64,000 nt of DNA from Zoroaster sp. YZ-2022 (Eukaryota; Echinodermata; Asteroidea; Forcipulatida; Zoroasteridae). The notes beneath the pieces were generated by a model, which did not search any database, was not told where the DNA came from, and saw only the letters and a list, made by a program, of their open reading frames with translations. The DNA lies in NCBI GenBank assembly GCA_029582265.1, contig CM055823.1, positions 6,758,001-6,822,000 on the forward strand, given 5' to 3'. The translations under genes were made by a program, and so were the position numbers. Shown here in pieces: positions 1 through 11,736 of the stretch; the first letter of the stretch is position 1, and every line of letters begins with the position of its first letter.

Positions 1-1433
1 AAAAGTATAATGTATGCATGTACACTAACATTATCATTAACATAAACATATTTCTTGGATTAGCAGGGATTTTGGCTTGAATGGCAAAATGTGATTCTGT
101 AAATGGTACAGTAGATCTTATGCTCTTGAAGAAGTTCTGCTAGCAGATATAAAGCATCATATTTAGATATAGTAAGACGAAATAATATCTTTTAAGTAGT
201 ACTAGTAAGAGTTATGTGAAGAATTTCGATCCGTATGCTTATGAATGCCTGAATGCTGGTGCTGGAGGGGCGTTTAAGTGGCTTGGTGGAGGTTCCTGAT
301 GCTAGGATTTTGGGCTTTGGGTTTTGGGTTTTTCCAGCTCGCTGTGGTATCAGTAGATAGAGGATATTCTGAATAGTGATTTCTTTTGTGTTTGAAAAAC
401 TTCGTGAGGAAATTATGCTTGGTCACGATGTCCACTTTTATTTATTATTTATATTATTATTTACTGTCAGTCACCCTAAACAAAGCCAATAGCCAATAAA
501 GTGTAAGGGGTTACATATACGATATGTCATCCACCATGCAAGATTGCATTTGCTGATGTTTTTCTTAAACTTAAATAGATCATAAGTTGGTGGAAAGCAA
601 TCAGCTGGAAGGGCGTTCCATTGTAATGGATCTCAGTACCCTTGATTTTGGGGAGTCGAATATAGTGAGGGTGTTCACCTGCTTGTTTAGCAAAGCGAGT
701 AACGCGAGAGAAAATCCCTGCACTTAGGTACTAGCTCATGTAGCAGAACAATCCTTTTTTTAAATTTTGACCTGGTACTAATGCTTGTGCTGTTCTTGTA
801 GACGTAGCAATTACATAAACATAAAAAAATATATAATTAATAATGTGTGAACTAACAAATGTATTATTACATAATTTATTAATAGAAAGTGAAAGATAAT
901 ATTGTAACAAATTAAATATCAGTTGTTTTAACCAACCACACACCACCATCGTGACGTGTAATTTTTATCTCTTACAATTAATCACCATTGATGACGAAAT
1001 AATGTATGTACAAGAAGACCCTTGTTATGACAACGATGCAATCAGCATGGTTCGAGCTGTGATTTAATAGAAACGAACTAAAAAAAACAATAAACATCTG
1101 ATAAACAGCATTTACAATTCACTAATTGTCTCAAATTTAGTGACATGAACAATAATGATTAAAACAGTTGATTATCAAAAATTGTGTCCCTGTGAATTAA
1201 TTCTCATTGCCTAAATTTTGCTTTGTCTCAACATCAATCAGCTTCAAGCATCAACATTTGAAATCAAAATCTCCAAATTTAAACCCTTTCAGCTTGAATC
1301 ATCACATTATCCTCAGCAAAAACATAACTAGACTAGCTCTATGAACTTCTTCCTTCGTATACACTACGTCGGAGTTCTACCGATGAAACCTTATTTTCCC
1401 CCAGACATGCAATATGTTGAATAAAATGATGCG
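1..1433 (+). repeat. Rep1 dispersed repeat, copy A (truncated)
   Basis: This stretch aligns by eye almost base for base with 11925-13440, 14315-14750 and 25780-26890 plus 31911-32190. It enters the window already inside the unit and stops matching at about 1433, where the other copies continue. Short ORFs inside it recur in every copy but show no protein similarity that I recognise. The element class is unknown: I see no reverse transcriptase, transposase or clear terminal repeat. It lies upstream of the first methyltransferase gene. Confidence 0.8.
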
Positions 1434-1479
1434 TGGTGGTAGTGAATTCCGCGAGTACGTGTGCTTTGTTTATATGAGC

Positions 1480-1925
1480 GTACGTCGTGGGGTCGAGGGG
1501 TCGTGGGTCGTGGGGGTAGAGGGGGTTTAAGAACAACCCTTACAAACTGGCATGCGCGCACAGCCGCGAATGTACATTTTATTTGATGGACGTGGAAAAA
1601 ATCCCAACTATTTTGTCTGTCAAAACATTTTAGCAAAACATAATTATTTCTCATTTAATAACCTATTTTATATTATTCTATTTCAAAATTAGACTTTTGG
1701 AGGAGAAAAGGATTTAGTTATTTTCCCCAATTAACCTATAGGATCTTCGATCCTCCGGAGCTCCGTTTGTTCACGTTCAGTAGTAGCCAGTACGGGAGTG
1801 CAGCGGGCATTCTAATTGGGGCCGTATTCGAACACTGATTCCGATTTGGGATACGATATGATTCTGAGCGCGTACATCGTGGGGGTCGAAGGGGTCGAGG
1901 GGGTTTAAGAACAACCCCAACAAAG
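1480..1925 (+). repeat. GT-rich direct repeat pair, ~380 bp apart
   Basis: A GC-rich block at about 1478-1545 recurs at about 1866-1922. Both hold a run like GGGGTCGAGGGGGTTTAAGAA (with variants) followed by ACAACCC. They sit just after the Rep1 copy A breakpoint. Nothing coding is evident, and their origin is unknown. Confidence 0.55.
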
Positions 1926-2049
1926 CTCTCCAGACCAGCTGTATGTTTAGACAATGATCCAAATGTGACAGATATTTTTAGTTCATTATTTGCTTAATTA
2001 TGTTCTATACATTTTGTATTAGTTTACATGGAGCAACTGCCCCTTTAAG

Positions 2050-2051
<2 letters not shown>

Positions 2052-2081
<30 letters not shown>
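2052..2081 (+). repeat. (GA)n microsatellite
   Basis: About 15 uninterrupted GA dinucleotides. Confidence 0.95.
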
Positions 2082-2084
<3 letters not shown>

Positions 2085-2261
2085 GGTCCCATGTGTGTAA
2101 ACAAACTGACCACCCTGAAGGCACTGTTGTTCCCATCACCACTGTGCACTAGGCATGAGTACATTTTTGCAAGTGTACATATGGAATTCCATTACTGCCA
2201 TTTAAACGGCGCATGTATGGCGTGAATGGTTTGGTCCCTAGCCGTTTGCGCCGTCAACGGC

Positions 2262-2535
2262 GCATAGTCGCGTCGTGCCGTCGCATTGTCGCGTCGTGCC
2301 GTCGCATAGTCGCGTCGTGCCGTCGCATTGTCGCGTCGTGCCGTCGCATTGTCGCGTCGTGCCGTCGCGTCGTGCCGTCGCATAGTTTTGTACTGCTTGT
2401 ATAGGGCCGTCGCATTGTCGCGTCGTGCCGTCGCATTGTCGCGTCGTGCCGTCGCATAGTCGCGTCGTGCCGTCGCATTGTCGCGTCGTGCCGTCGCATA
2501 GTCGCGTCGTGCCGTCGCATTGTCGCATTGTCGCC
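2262..2535 (+). repeat. FB1 left subterminal array, 21-bp units
   Basis: About a dozen units of 21 bp with the core TTGTCGCGTCG or TAGTCGCGTCG followed by TGCCGTCGCA. The array is interrupted once at about 2384-2409. Because 21 is divisible by three, frames stay open and give false ORFs on both strands, such as one repeating ATMRRHD. The inverted counterpart lies at 4028-4160. Confidence 0.9.
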
Positions 2536-2658
2536 CCGTACCACCAGTTTGACTGAATTATCCAGTGCTTGCCAATAGGTGGCGCTGTCACTTGACTTCA
2601 GAGGTACTCTCACCTTTTTCCCCGCGACGACGAATAAGTCTCAAAGACAAAGTAAAAG

Positions 2659-2719
2659 ATGGATGTTATTTTACGCCAGTTGGGTCTGAAACAGCTGATA
2701 CAGGAGTTTGAAGAACGGG
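2659..2719 (+). pseudogene. Exon-like fragment with SAM-domain-like helix (FB1 left arm)
   Basis: An ATG opens a frame reading MDVILRQLGLKQLIQEFEER, followed by a possible donor (GGTATGTT) that would leave phase 1. The pattern LRQLGLxxLIxxFEE resembles the first helices of sterile alpha motif (SAM) domains. The same peptide is encoded on the opposite strand in the right arm. It looks like the first coding exon of a host gene captured by the foldback element. The domain call rests on about 20 residues and is tentative. Confidence 0.4.
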
Positions 2720-3802
2720 GTATGTTACTATGTACTTGTTACGTGTTTATTTAAAGGAAATCGGTCAAAAAGGGGTAAAATGTTGTTAAAGGCAACCTAG
2801 GCCTTTCTAGACGTATGAATGTTGACCGTTAGCCACTAAGGTAATTCCCACTAAGACAGTCGTTTTCCAGTTCCGTATTTTTCCGGTTCTGGATAGCTGC
2901 AAATTAAAAATCTATTTAACATGTTAATCCATGTCGCTTCAGAAAACAATTGATAGTTTACTGAGTTTGCTTCAAACAGCTAGTAAGAGTTTAAAATTGG
3001 GGAAGAGTGCAGTGGCGATCGTATACTGCACTCTTTCCTAAATACACATCCTAACAGTCACAGAGACCAGACAGTCTGACAGTATTAATTTTGACCGAAA
3101 CAGTCATTGTTCGTGGACTATTGCAATTTAAAGCAAACTAAGAGCTATCCAGAACCGGGAAAACGATTGCACAGTGGTTTAAGACCGAGACATTTCGTCA
3201 AAAATGTTTTAATTTCTATCCTTGGGAGAAGTTTTTCCAATAAACCTTTTCGACATTCTCAATGCATCATGGGAAACTGTTTACAAAGTATATGCCTATG
3301 GCGCAACATGAAAGTCATAAAAGTCGTGAAGAGTTGGCGACTTACGTGTAGCGCCGTGTACTGGTACACAAAACGCTACTTTCCCATGATGCATTGAGAA
3401 TCGAAAAGGTTTATTGAAAACTTTCTCCCAGATAGAAATTAAAAACATTTTTGATGAAATGTCTCGGTCTTAAACCACTGTGCAATCGTTTTCCCGGTTC
3501 TGGATAGCTCTTGGTTGCTGAAATTGCAATGATCCACGTGACTGTTTCGTCAAAATTAATACTGTCAGACTGTCTGGTCTCTGTGACTGTTAGATGTGTG
3601 CGAAGAGTGCGGTATACGATCGCCACTGCACTCTTCTAAACTCTTACTACCGTTTGAGCAAACTCAGTAAACTATCGGTGTTTTCTGAAGCGACATGGAT
3701 TAACATGTTAAATAGATAATTTGTGCTATCCAGAACCGGTACGGAACCGAAAACGACTGTCTTAGTGGGAAACCCAGTGGCTAACGGTCAACATTCATAC
3801 GT

Positions 3803-3937
3803 CTAGGAAAAGTTACCGCAACAACTGACCGATTTCGCTGAAATAAACACGTAATGTAACATGCCGTTCTCTTCAAACTCCTGTATCAGCTGTTTCAGAC
3901 CCAACTGGCGTAAAATAACATCCATCTTTACTTTGTC
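3803..3937 (-). pseudogene. Exon-like fragment with SAM-domain-like helix (FB1 right arm)
   Basis: This is the mirror copy of the block at 2659-2719. It reads MDVILRQLGLKQLIQEFEEN and then runs on to a stop at 3803 without the GT donor found in the left arm. An upstream in-frame ATG extends the ORF to 3997. Retention of the peptide in both arms may reflect arm homogenisation rather than selection. Confidence 0.4.
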
Positions 3938-4027
3938 TTTGAACTTCGTCGTCGCGGGAAAAGGTGAGACCTCTGAAGTCAATGACAGCGCCACCAACGC
4001 ACTGATAATTCAGTCAAACTGGTGTTA

Positions 4028-4160
4028 CGGGGCGACATTGCGACAATGCGACGGCACGACGACTATCCGGCACGACGCGACTGACGGCACGACGCGACTA
4101 TGCGACGACGCGACTATGCGACGGCACGACGCGACAATGCGACGGCACGACGCGACTATG
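4028..4160 (-). repeat. FB1 right subterminal array, 21-bp units
   Basis: The reverse complement of the left array, shorter (about 5-6 units) and more decayed. Confidence 0.85.
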
Positions 4161-4487
4161 CGCCGTTGACGGCGCAAACGGCTAGGGACCAAACCATTCA
4201 CGCCATACATGCGCCGTTTAAATGGCAGTAATGGAATTCCATATGTACATGTACACTTACCACCCAGCACTCACATGGGTGAGTTCACTATCACAGTTCT
4301 CTCTACCCAGTTCCTCAATAAATTCATGATTACACAAGCAAGCCCAGTGAGTTATTGCAAGGGGTGAGTACCTGATTCATTTTACATTGTTATCTTATTC
4401 TACCTATTTAGTTAGTTTTCATAATTACTTGGTATATGTTTACTGCTCATCAGCAGTGTATTTGACACCACTGATTATGTTTTATAG

Positions 4488-4556
4488 GACGTACAATCAT
4501 GGAGGAAGGAAAAGATACACTCATTTTCCCATCATTTAAGACCCTTTTCTCTGATG
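4488..4556 (+). other. Orphan exon-like segment
   Basis: An acceptor-like TTTTATAG precedes an open segment that contains MEEGKDTLIFPSFKTLFSDG and ends at a GGTAATT donor-like site. Entered in phase 1, it would join in frame to the SAM-like fragment at 2659-2719. It lies outside the FB1 boundary. I recognise no family, so it may be chance. Confidence 0.25.
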
Positions 4557-4559
4557 GTA

Positions 4560-6155
4560 ATTTTCAACAATGGAATCAGTAAACATTTGCATATTCACAA
4601 ACTACCAGTGTAGTACAGGTTACAAGTTACTTTTGGACTGGATTTACTTTTCTTTTTCTTTTAATAAGATTTAATTTGTTTGCTTTAAATCAGTTTGAAT
4701 TAAGTGTATTTCCTAAGTGACTTAAGAACACTGTTTTTTTAAATTAATTGTTTGATTTGATATTTCATATTACTTAGTATTATTAGTTAGAAGACTAGTA
4801 TTTTTAATAATTTCATTGATACTTTTATTTAGTTCTTTCATGGTTCTTTCAAGCATTGTGTACAAGTGTTTACCAAATCAGTCCCCCATGGTATACATGT
4901 ACATGTGGTGGTCAGACTTTGTGGAATGTTAATGGGTTTGCCAGCTACAGTAGGATTTTGCCTTGGGCTATGCTGAGTGTAATACATGTAGTGGTTGTGT
5001 ACATTGTACAGCATTGTATTATCGATATAGTATTGCCACTGTGCATGCTTTTGCAGAGTAATCTCCAGCAATTGATAAATAATCACTGTTTTATTGGCCA
5101 GCCTGGGTACTGACTGTTTACTTAAAGTTTCCAGTGAGGACAGTTCATTTACACTGGGTCTGCCCATGGTCTGCATGGAGACTTTACATCAATTACTTTA
5201 TTATTGCAAGGCTGGACACTAGGTTTTGTGTTTGAAAGCTAAGTTGTTTTATACATAATACTCTATAAACATAAAGTGACTAGGCTTATAGCCAGAAGGA
5301 ACTTAAACCAGGTTTATCTTTATGTTCTTTTTTATAGCTACTGAGGAGCCTTATACATTTTCTTTATCTAAGAATTTGGTGTTTCTTTATTACATAATTC
5401 TTTATTACATAATTTATTACTTTCCGTAGCATGTAGATTAAGGACTTATTAATGATTTAATCATTGATTACGAGTGTTTCTTTTCTATAGTCAATGTGCT
5501 AACCTTTTTTTTATTGGTATTAAATAAACATACAAAAAGAACTTCAGTACCGTCACAATTCGTACTGTCACATATGAGCCAGATTAGACAATTGGACAAT
5601 GAGCCAGATTGTCTGTAAACAGTCGAGCCTGTTTACTCCATGCATGGAGGAAGAAAACAGTTTTCTTTCTCCATGCTCCATGTGTGGAAAACTTTCCACA
5701 CAGAAATGCCTCGCAGGGGTATTTTTGCATTTTCAAGCATTCCCAGGTCAAATAAAGGGTGAATGAACTTTCCAAACCTAGTGCAAACCTAATATGTCTT
5801 TCAACCAATGGCAATGAAGGAGTATCTAACTGGAGGTGACTTGGGATCATGTGGAAGGTAAAAAAATCATGAATATTCATTTTTGTGTGGAGGTTTTTTC
5901 ACACAGTCGTGGGATCGTGCGCGCCCCCGCAGGGTTAAGAGGACGTCAAAAATGGAGTCACACGTTAATCGTCGGATGGGCTAGAGTGTTGGTTTTAAAC
6001 GGTCATTTGCAAGAAAATGCACAGATAACTTTTTGATGTGCGTAGATAGGAATTTGGGTAAGGAACCAAAGAACATATTTTTATGATTTTCACTAATCCA
6101 ATTTTGCATATTTCGTTTCCCTTTTTGCGTTTGAATGAAAGAGTTGCAGTATACG
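4560..6155. other. Intergenic, no gene seen
   Basis: AT-rich DNA with only short ORFs lacking splice support. It includes small hairpins, for example TGTGTGGAAA paired with TTTCCACACA at 5680-5701. Homology to the gene B upstream region begins at about 6190. Confidence 0.6.
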
Positions 6156-6431
6156 GCCACTGGCCCTATACGTTGCTGTATTCGCCGAACGTCATCAAAA
6201 CAGGCTCAGTGAAAGTGTCTCCGACGGCTTTTGTTTCATTTCCTGCCGTTCGCGGTAGTGGGGAAGTACACTTTCATAGGTTTTTTTTTGAAGGGTTAAA
6301 GGAAAATAATGAAAGTCTTATTTCTGGTTATTCTTACTTAGAATTAGTTACTTTTTAAAACAGGGTTGAAAATATTTACCATTTTGTATGGTCTTTAATA
6401 TGTCGGACTTTTGGACGCCAAATCGCAGGTG

Positions 6432-6454
6432 TGATTGGTCAATATGTATAAATT
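6432..6454 (+). promoter_or_regulatory. Putative core promoter of HNMT-like gene A
   Basis: An inverted CCAAT box (GATTGG) is followed 9 bp later by a TATA-like TATAAATT at 6447-6454, about 180 bp before the start codon. The block is conserved in the gene B flank, where it reads TATAAATA. Confidence 0.4.
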
Positions 6455-6630
6455 GTGTAGGGCGTAATGGATGGTTCTATTATTTAGTCTAAGTTGATAA
6501 AATAGGGTGGCACATATAGCGGCTGCATTTTGAACTGAATAATATATTTGTTAAATGTTTTTCTTTATTTCACAGGTTTTATAAGCATCATTAGTATCCA
6601 GGTTTTAAAATAATTAAATTCCCACCAGAA

Positions 6631-7057
6631 ATGGCGAGTGAGTTCACTGCATTATCATCATCACGCAAAGACGAAAAACCTTCCCAAGCTTCATCAACTC
6701 ATGAATTAGACACCTTCCAACGTTCAGAGGAAGGAAATGAAGGCAAAGAAGAAGTGGTACTCGCTGTTGGGATAGAAGAGGTTACACCAAAACATGATGA
6801 GCTAAATTTGGTACCCGTTTCGCCTCTTGCATCTAAAGTGTTCCAGCCGATCAGCTCTGACCCTGATTGGTACTTAGAGTGCTTTGATGAGTTCCTAGGG
6901 CGAAGCGACTCACATGATGTCATCGCTTCATGGATCAAGTACAACGTGCGGTCGATGGTACAGAATCAACTGGATGTAAGACGGGGGCTTCTCTCATCTC
7001 CAACGGTCAACTCACAAGAGAATGTATATAACATCCTCAGTTTGGGCAGTGGCTCAG
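6631..7057 (+). CDS. HNMT-like gene A, coding exon 1
   Basis: Encodes residues 1-142 and the first base of Gly143. The donor is GGCTCAG|GTTAGT. It contains the N-terminal extension, the substrate-side helix and most of the glycine-rich SAM loop. A poly-pyrimidine tract and AG at 6574-6575 suggest a spliced 5' leader. Confidence 0.85.
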
Positions 7058-10000
7058 GTTAGTTTAAGTGATCATTGAATTGTGTACACACAAGACTCGA
7101 TGTTTTATTGATTGATTGATTTTGTTTTTGTTTAGTTTTGAATGTAAAATAAAAAATATGGCAGAAAATTGGGGGGGGGGGGGGGAAGTGGGGCCGTACC
7201 CCTCCCCTCCCAGAGCCAGCATCCCATTCGCTTTGGTATAATACCCTTTGACAAGGTTTTAACTAGCCTTGACCAAGGCGATTCGAAACGGTTTAAGGTT
7301 GCAGAATATACCAAGGCCCAGATATTATTGCCCGCGTACAATAACGTCACAATGGTCTAATACATAGATCTAGATATCAAGTTATAGGTTACCTGTTCCC
7401 CATAACATAACATGTTCAACAAATGTTAACATCTCCCAAGATGTGATTGTACCAATAAAACGATTGGCACGGACTATACCCGAGATTCGTCCCTCCGCCC
7501 CTCCGCCCCAACCCCCTTTCAACCCAAACGGTGATCTTTTTCCCTCGGCTGTCTTCTTGAGAAAAGAAAACACTTCAGGAATCACGAGGACTCCAGGCGA
7601 TAGTGTCACATTGTCTCCCCATAGTCATAAACATCTGTGTTACTAGTCCGGAATGCTGCCACACTGCATGTGATCAGAAATTTGTGTGTGGTGGGGGGCA
7701 CGTGCCCCACAAATGTCCAGTTCCCCCCACGAAAAATCCTCATAGTGCCTCCAAAAAACAAAAAACAAAAAAAGGGAAAAAACCCATACCCCCTGGATCC
7801 CCACTGAAAAGCAATTCCCTCTGTGCCCCCTACTGAAAAAGTCCTGGCTACGCCGCTGATGTGAATGACAATATGAAGTTAAGTGGGTTAAATAGTGTCA
7901 TCAAAGTGTGCATGTCACTGACCATAGATATATACGTAGTTCATAGTGTGACCACACATAGTTCATGAAGTGTTTGTTTTTTGCATAATATGCAGGGGAA
8001 CTAGATACAGCGATCATCAAAATGCTACGCTCCGTTCGCCTCGATTCTAGGATCAGTGTGACCGCGGTAGAACCAGATGTTACCATGCTAGAAAGGTTCC
8101 GTGACCTCGTTTCATCTGAACCCAAGATGGTTGATGTTGACTTCCACTTCAACCAGCAAACCTCATCCGAGTTCATTGTAAGTCTGTTTTAGGGGTGTAA
8201 ATCACAGAATATACGACGTGCATATTAACTTTTTTTTCTATGCGGGTGATGGGAGAGGGACGGGGTGACGTCATCCCAAATGTTGTTTAGATGACAGCTT
8301 CAAATTAAAACTGTATGGACTGCGCCTTCTACCGACCAACAACAGACGAAAAGAGTTCTGTCAATAAAAATTACGACAAAGCACTCGGTGTAAACCTTCG
8401 TAAGCCATATTAGCAATGATCACGTAGCCCATCACTTCTGAAACAGTAGTCAAATAAAACGCCAGTGAATGCTAATTTTATTTTATCCAGATCCATAATC
8501 GAAGACTTTCGAAGACCTGTACAGCCCAAGATTGTACATTGCCTAAACGGTGGTTCTTTGAGTTGGGTTTTTACGTACTACACTGTAAAATATTACCCGT
8601 AAAATTTACGGTCGAAAGTCGTGCAGCGAGTTGCCACCTTTCTACCGTATTTTGTTTACGTGTGGACCGTATTGTATTTTACGTCAAACCATTATGTTTA
8701 CGGTAAAAAGTCTTAATACTACGGGTAACGTATTTTGGTAACCGTAATTTTTAATGCTTTTTACCGTTTACTGACACCCTAGCCAGGTATAGCTCCGTAA
8801 TTTTTACGGTGGAAGTTTTAAAAATTGTGCCGTACATTTAACGGGATTTTTGTATGGATGGAACGCTGCATTAGCTATGGGATGGATCTGCAGATACTGG
8901 AATTAATCAATGCAACTGTTTATTGTACACAATGTTTTTCACTTACCTACACGTACACGTAGTCTGGTTCTTTTTTCAACCACTCCTGATCCTCTCCAGT
9001 TACTAATGTACAGAATATGTATCCTTTATATAATACTGATGTCTTTTCAATTATAATCTGTATTTCAATATTTTAAATTTTGAATGTACTTTTTTACATA
9101 AACATAGAAAAGAACATCAAAATCTTACCGTTTTAATCATAAAATTAATAATAAATTATTTGAAAATGGCCTTAAATCACCCAATGGCATTTTCACATAT
9201 TTAAACATTGGAAATGATTCGAGCGCAAAGCTATGTCAAAGTAAGGTCAGATCATTTACATATTGGATATATCCCAGAGTGCAATGGGAGTGGCCATAAT
9301 ACCGGTTTCGGCCGTAAAACATTGATAAAGGGATGATTACGGTAATTCATCGCAGAATTTACAAACTTTTCGGCGTAAAAGTACGGTAATTTTTTACAGT
9401 AGGGAAATTATAGTACGTGTCCATTAGCTTGGCATGGTACTGTCATGACTTTAACTGTCCGCTAGGCTTAATCAAAGCACGTCGATCGGAACGGTTTGGT
9501 CACATACAACAGCCTTATCAAGGCAAAACTGTCAGCTAAAAAATGTGTTGTGAAAAATAGAACAACTATCCGTTCCGTATAAAAAAAATACTGTCAGTCT
9601 CCTAAGTCCAATAGCACTGTTTTTGCGGTGCAGTATACGATTTGTGTACGTAGTCCGTATAAGCTACATAAGTACTTTTGTAAACAGTCAAAAGCGCACA
9701 TTTACTAGCAATATTTTTAATTCCATGGCGACAAACTGTTACATGCGTGAAGGACGCCCTCAACAGGTCGTGCTGGATTGGATAAAGTTTACCTCTTGTA
9801 TTTGGAAATGGATGGATCGTGCACGGGAAGGATATTGCATGGCCACCAGCCTGAATGATAAATTGTCATTATAATACCTTCAATTCAAAAGTTGTGCTAA
9901 TATTTTGAAATAACTGGCATTCTCTTTGCCTTAAACATATACAGCAGATCACCGAGGGAAATGCCGAGACTGATATGACCTTTGACATGATCCATTCAAT

Positions 10001-11607
10001 CCACATGATGTACTACGTTCCTCTTGTGGAATTGGAAGCAACGTTAAAGTATTGTTACCAACGACTTTGCTGGGGAGGGTATTTCGTTATATTTATTACC
10101 TCAGGTAAGATACATAATTATGGCAGAGGAGCCGTTGTCGCTTAGGTACTCCCCAATAGTACCAGGCAATCTCAGTCCTATGAACATTACAGGACTTTAT
10201 GTGATTGCCTAGGTACCATTGGGGAGTCACCTAGGGTACTCCCCAATGGTACCCAGGCAATCTGAATCATATGAATATTACGGGACTTTATATGATTGCC
10301 TAGGTACCACTGGGGAGTCACCTAGGGTACTCCCCAATGGTAACCAGGCAATCTGAATCATATGAATATTACGGGACTTTATATGATCGCCTGGGTACCA
10401 TTGGGGAGTCACCTAGGGTACTCTCCAATGGTACCCAGGCAATCTGAATCATATAAATATTACGGGACTTTATATGATTGCTTAGGTACCATTGGGGAGT
10501 CGCCTAGGGTACCCCCAATTGTACCCAGGCAATCTCAGTCTTATGAACATTTTACGGGACTTTTATGATTGCCTGGGTACCTAGGGTAGCCTACTCCCCA
10601 ATGGTACCCAGGAAATCTCAATCATATGAACATTACAGGACTTTTTTATATGATTGCCTGTGTACCAATGGGTGGCACTGCCCCTTTAGGCCCATCGGCC
10701 ATAATACACCCATTTTAGAGTGGCTATGTATAAATAAAGAAACTGAACAACATAAATGTTATTATCACATTCAAGGTAAAATGTTGTAAAAAGTTTTTTT
10801 TCTAAACTCCTTTGTCTCGATTTCAGAAAAGCCTCCGGTCTACTGGAGTAAAACAAACAAACAAACAGCGCCGATATTTGTTGGTGTTACATTTTGGACA
10901 ATACTTGGGTGATTTTATTTATGAACGGCCTGACTTTGCATGAGAAGACGATTTGTTATACACTAGAGGACCATATGTTTTTCTCATGGGCATTTGGCTT
11001 TTCTGATTTTGAGTTGAAACGAGTTCTGAGAAAGTGACTTTATAAAATATTTTATTTATGACACAAGCTCTCTCAAAATGGGGAAAGGTAAATTATTAAT
11101 ATTTACTTAGAGCCCACTCTACAACATGCAAGGCATGTGTTTGAAAACAATTGCATTAAAAATACCAGAGTAACTTTGTTTTAATAGTAATTTATTTTGA
11201 ATATTCGTAAGTCGGTTTAATGTAAATTTCTCTTTCTTTCAGAGTTTTATAATTTGGTTATCAACAAGTACTTGCCCAAGTGGCACATTGATTACAAACC
11301 TTGCGTCTGTAGCGAAGCTATACAAACATCACTGGACAACTTGGGGATATCATACGATGTAGAAACTGACCATAAAGAAGTCGTCGACGTCACGCCGGTG
11401 TTTGACTCCGCCCCTTCGGCCGCTGGGGATCGCCTCCTTGATTTCTTTATGAACTGCATAACATTTCGTGAAATCGCGTCAGAGGACACGTTGGCCGAGG
11501 GTATGGATCTCCTGCGAAACATCTGCCATGAAAGAGAAGATGGAAGAATGATGGCCAACGTAAAGTGTGATGTATTGATCATAAAACGACCATCCAAAGG
11601 CCTGTGA
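6631..11607 (+). CDS. HNMT-like SAM-dependent methyltransferase, gene A (4 coding exons, 377 aa)
   Basis: Joined exons: 6631-7057, 7996-8177, 9945-10104 and 11243-11607. All borders are GT..AG, the phases fit (1, 0, 1), and the stop is TGA. The product resembles histamine N-methyltransferase, a cytosolic class I methyltransferase (human enzyme about 292 aa). Residues 1-75 are a polar, Ser/Glu-rich extension. FDEFLGRS at 85-92 matches the HNMT N-terminal helix. ILSLGSGSGELD at 135-146 is the SAM-binding motif I, and VEPD near 167 carries the acidic ribose ligand. DMIHSIHMMYYV at 217-228 matches the post-II region. By alignment from memory, residues corresponding to human Glu28, Gln143 and Asn283 are Ser94, His223 and a hydrophobic residue, so histamine may not be the substrate. 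The start has G at -3 and at +4, and a possible 5'UTR acceptor (TTTCACAG) lies 55 bp upstream. Confidence 0.85.
7139..7860 (+). repeat. Intron 1 G-run and 'gtcctggctacgccgctg' repeat
   Basis: Intron 1 holds a G homopolymer at about 7171-7184 and a degenerate element ending CCTGGCTACGCCGCTGATG. Both recur in gene B intron 1 (17588-18290). The intron therefore carried this repeat before the duplication. Confidence 0.6.
7996..8177 (+). CDS. HNMT-like gene A, coding exon 2
   Basis: Entered in phase 1 after TATGCAG, this exon completes GSGSGELD and encodes the motif II acidic segment TAVEPD. It ends in phase 0 at a GTAAGT donor. Gene B has the same 182-nt length. Confidence 0.85.
8581..9400. mobile_element. 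CACTG-ended MITE in gene A intron 2
   Basis: About 820 bp with inverted ends CACTGTAAAA..., rich in TTACGGTAA-type words, and flanked by TA. The matching insertion in gene B intron 2 is at 19019-19839, so insertion predates the duplication. In this copy the right terminus is clipped (CAGTAGGG against CAGTGTAGGG). No ORF. The CACTG ends suggest an EnSpm/CACTA-like origin, which is an inference. Confidence 0.7.
9945..10104 (+). CDS. HNMT-like gene A, coding exon 3
   Basis: Encodes the segment with DMIHSIHMMYYV and the strand ending VIFITS. It ends in phase 1 at a GTAAGA donor. A second AG three bases downstream (CAGCAG) allows a one-residue NAGNAG alternative. Confidence 0.85.
10128..10690. 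repeat. Intron 3 palindromic minisatellite (gene A, ~6 units)
   Basis: About six ~93-bp units. Each carries CTCCCCAATGGTACCCAGG and its inverse CCTGGGTACCATTGGGGAG around a short AT-rich core, so every unit can form a hairpin. Gene B has about eight units at the same position. Confidence 0.85.
10828..10912 (+). pseudogene. Decayed alternative terminal exon (gene A)
   Basis: After an acceptor-like GATTTCAG, a phase-1-compatible reading begins EKPPVYWSKTNK and soon meets a TGA. The gene B counterpart is 27 bp longer here and stays open further, so copy A looks shortened. It may be a dead or alternative last exon. Confidence 0.3.
11243..11607 (+). CDS. HNMT-like gene A, coding exon 4 (terminal)
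   Basis: Entered in phase 1 after TTTCTTTCAG. It encodes the C-terminal substrate-side region, beginning EFYNLVINKYLPKW and ending in IIKRPSKGL, then TGA. It contains the helix SLDNLGISYDVET, which aligns with the HNMT segment after motif III. Confidence 0.85.
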
Positions 11608-11736
11608 AAAAGTAATTGTTTGATTTGAAAACATGCAAAACTCTGTATCAATTTTGAATCGTCTACCTCGGAGTAAAAATAAGCACCTCGTGAGGATAGA
11701 GACGGTTGTTGTGTTATAAGGTGGTGTGGGGATATT

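Larger units (their letters stand above)
2171..4258. mobile_element. Foldback element FB1 (~2.1 kb long inverted repeat)
   Basis: The two halves are reverse complements. The left end (AAGTGTACATATGGAATTCC) is mirrored at about 4234-4258. The match continues inward through 21-bp tandem repeats, an exon-like block and unique sequence to about 3270 on the left and 3380 on the right. About 110 bp of unpaired centre remains. The arms differ by scattered substitutions and by repeat number, so this is an old element rather than an assembly mirror. No transposase ORF is present, so it would be non-autonomous. Target duplications are not clear. Architecture matches foldback (FB-type) transposons: long inverted repeats with subterminal tandem arrays. 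Confidence 0.8.

Noticed and set aside
2192..2613. Overlapping ORFs of 63-119 codons on both strands with repeating RRHDATM or similar peptides
   Set aside because: They arise because the 21-bp tandem unit is divisible by three. Low complexity, no splice context.
11292..11651. 119-codon antisense ORF also present at 23944-24303
   Set aside because: Exact shadow of methyltransferase exon 4; conservation follows from the sense strand.
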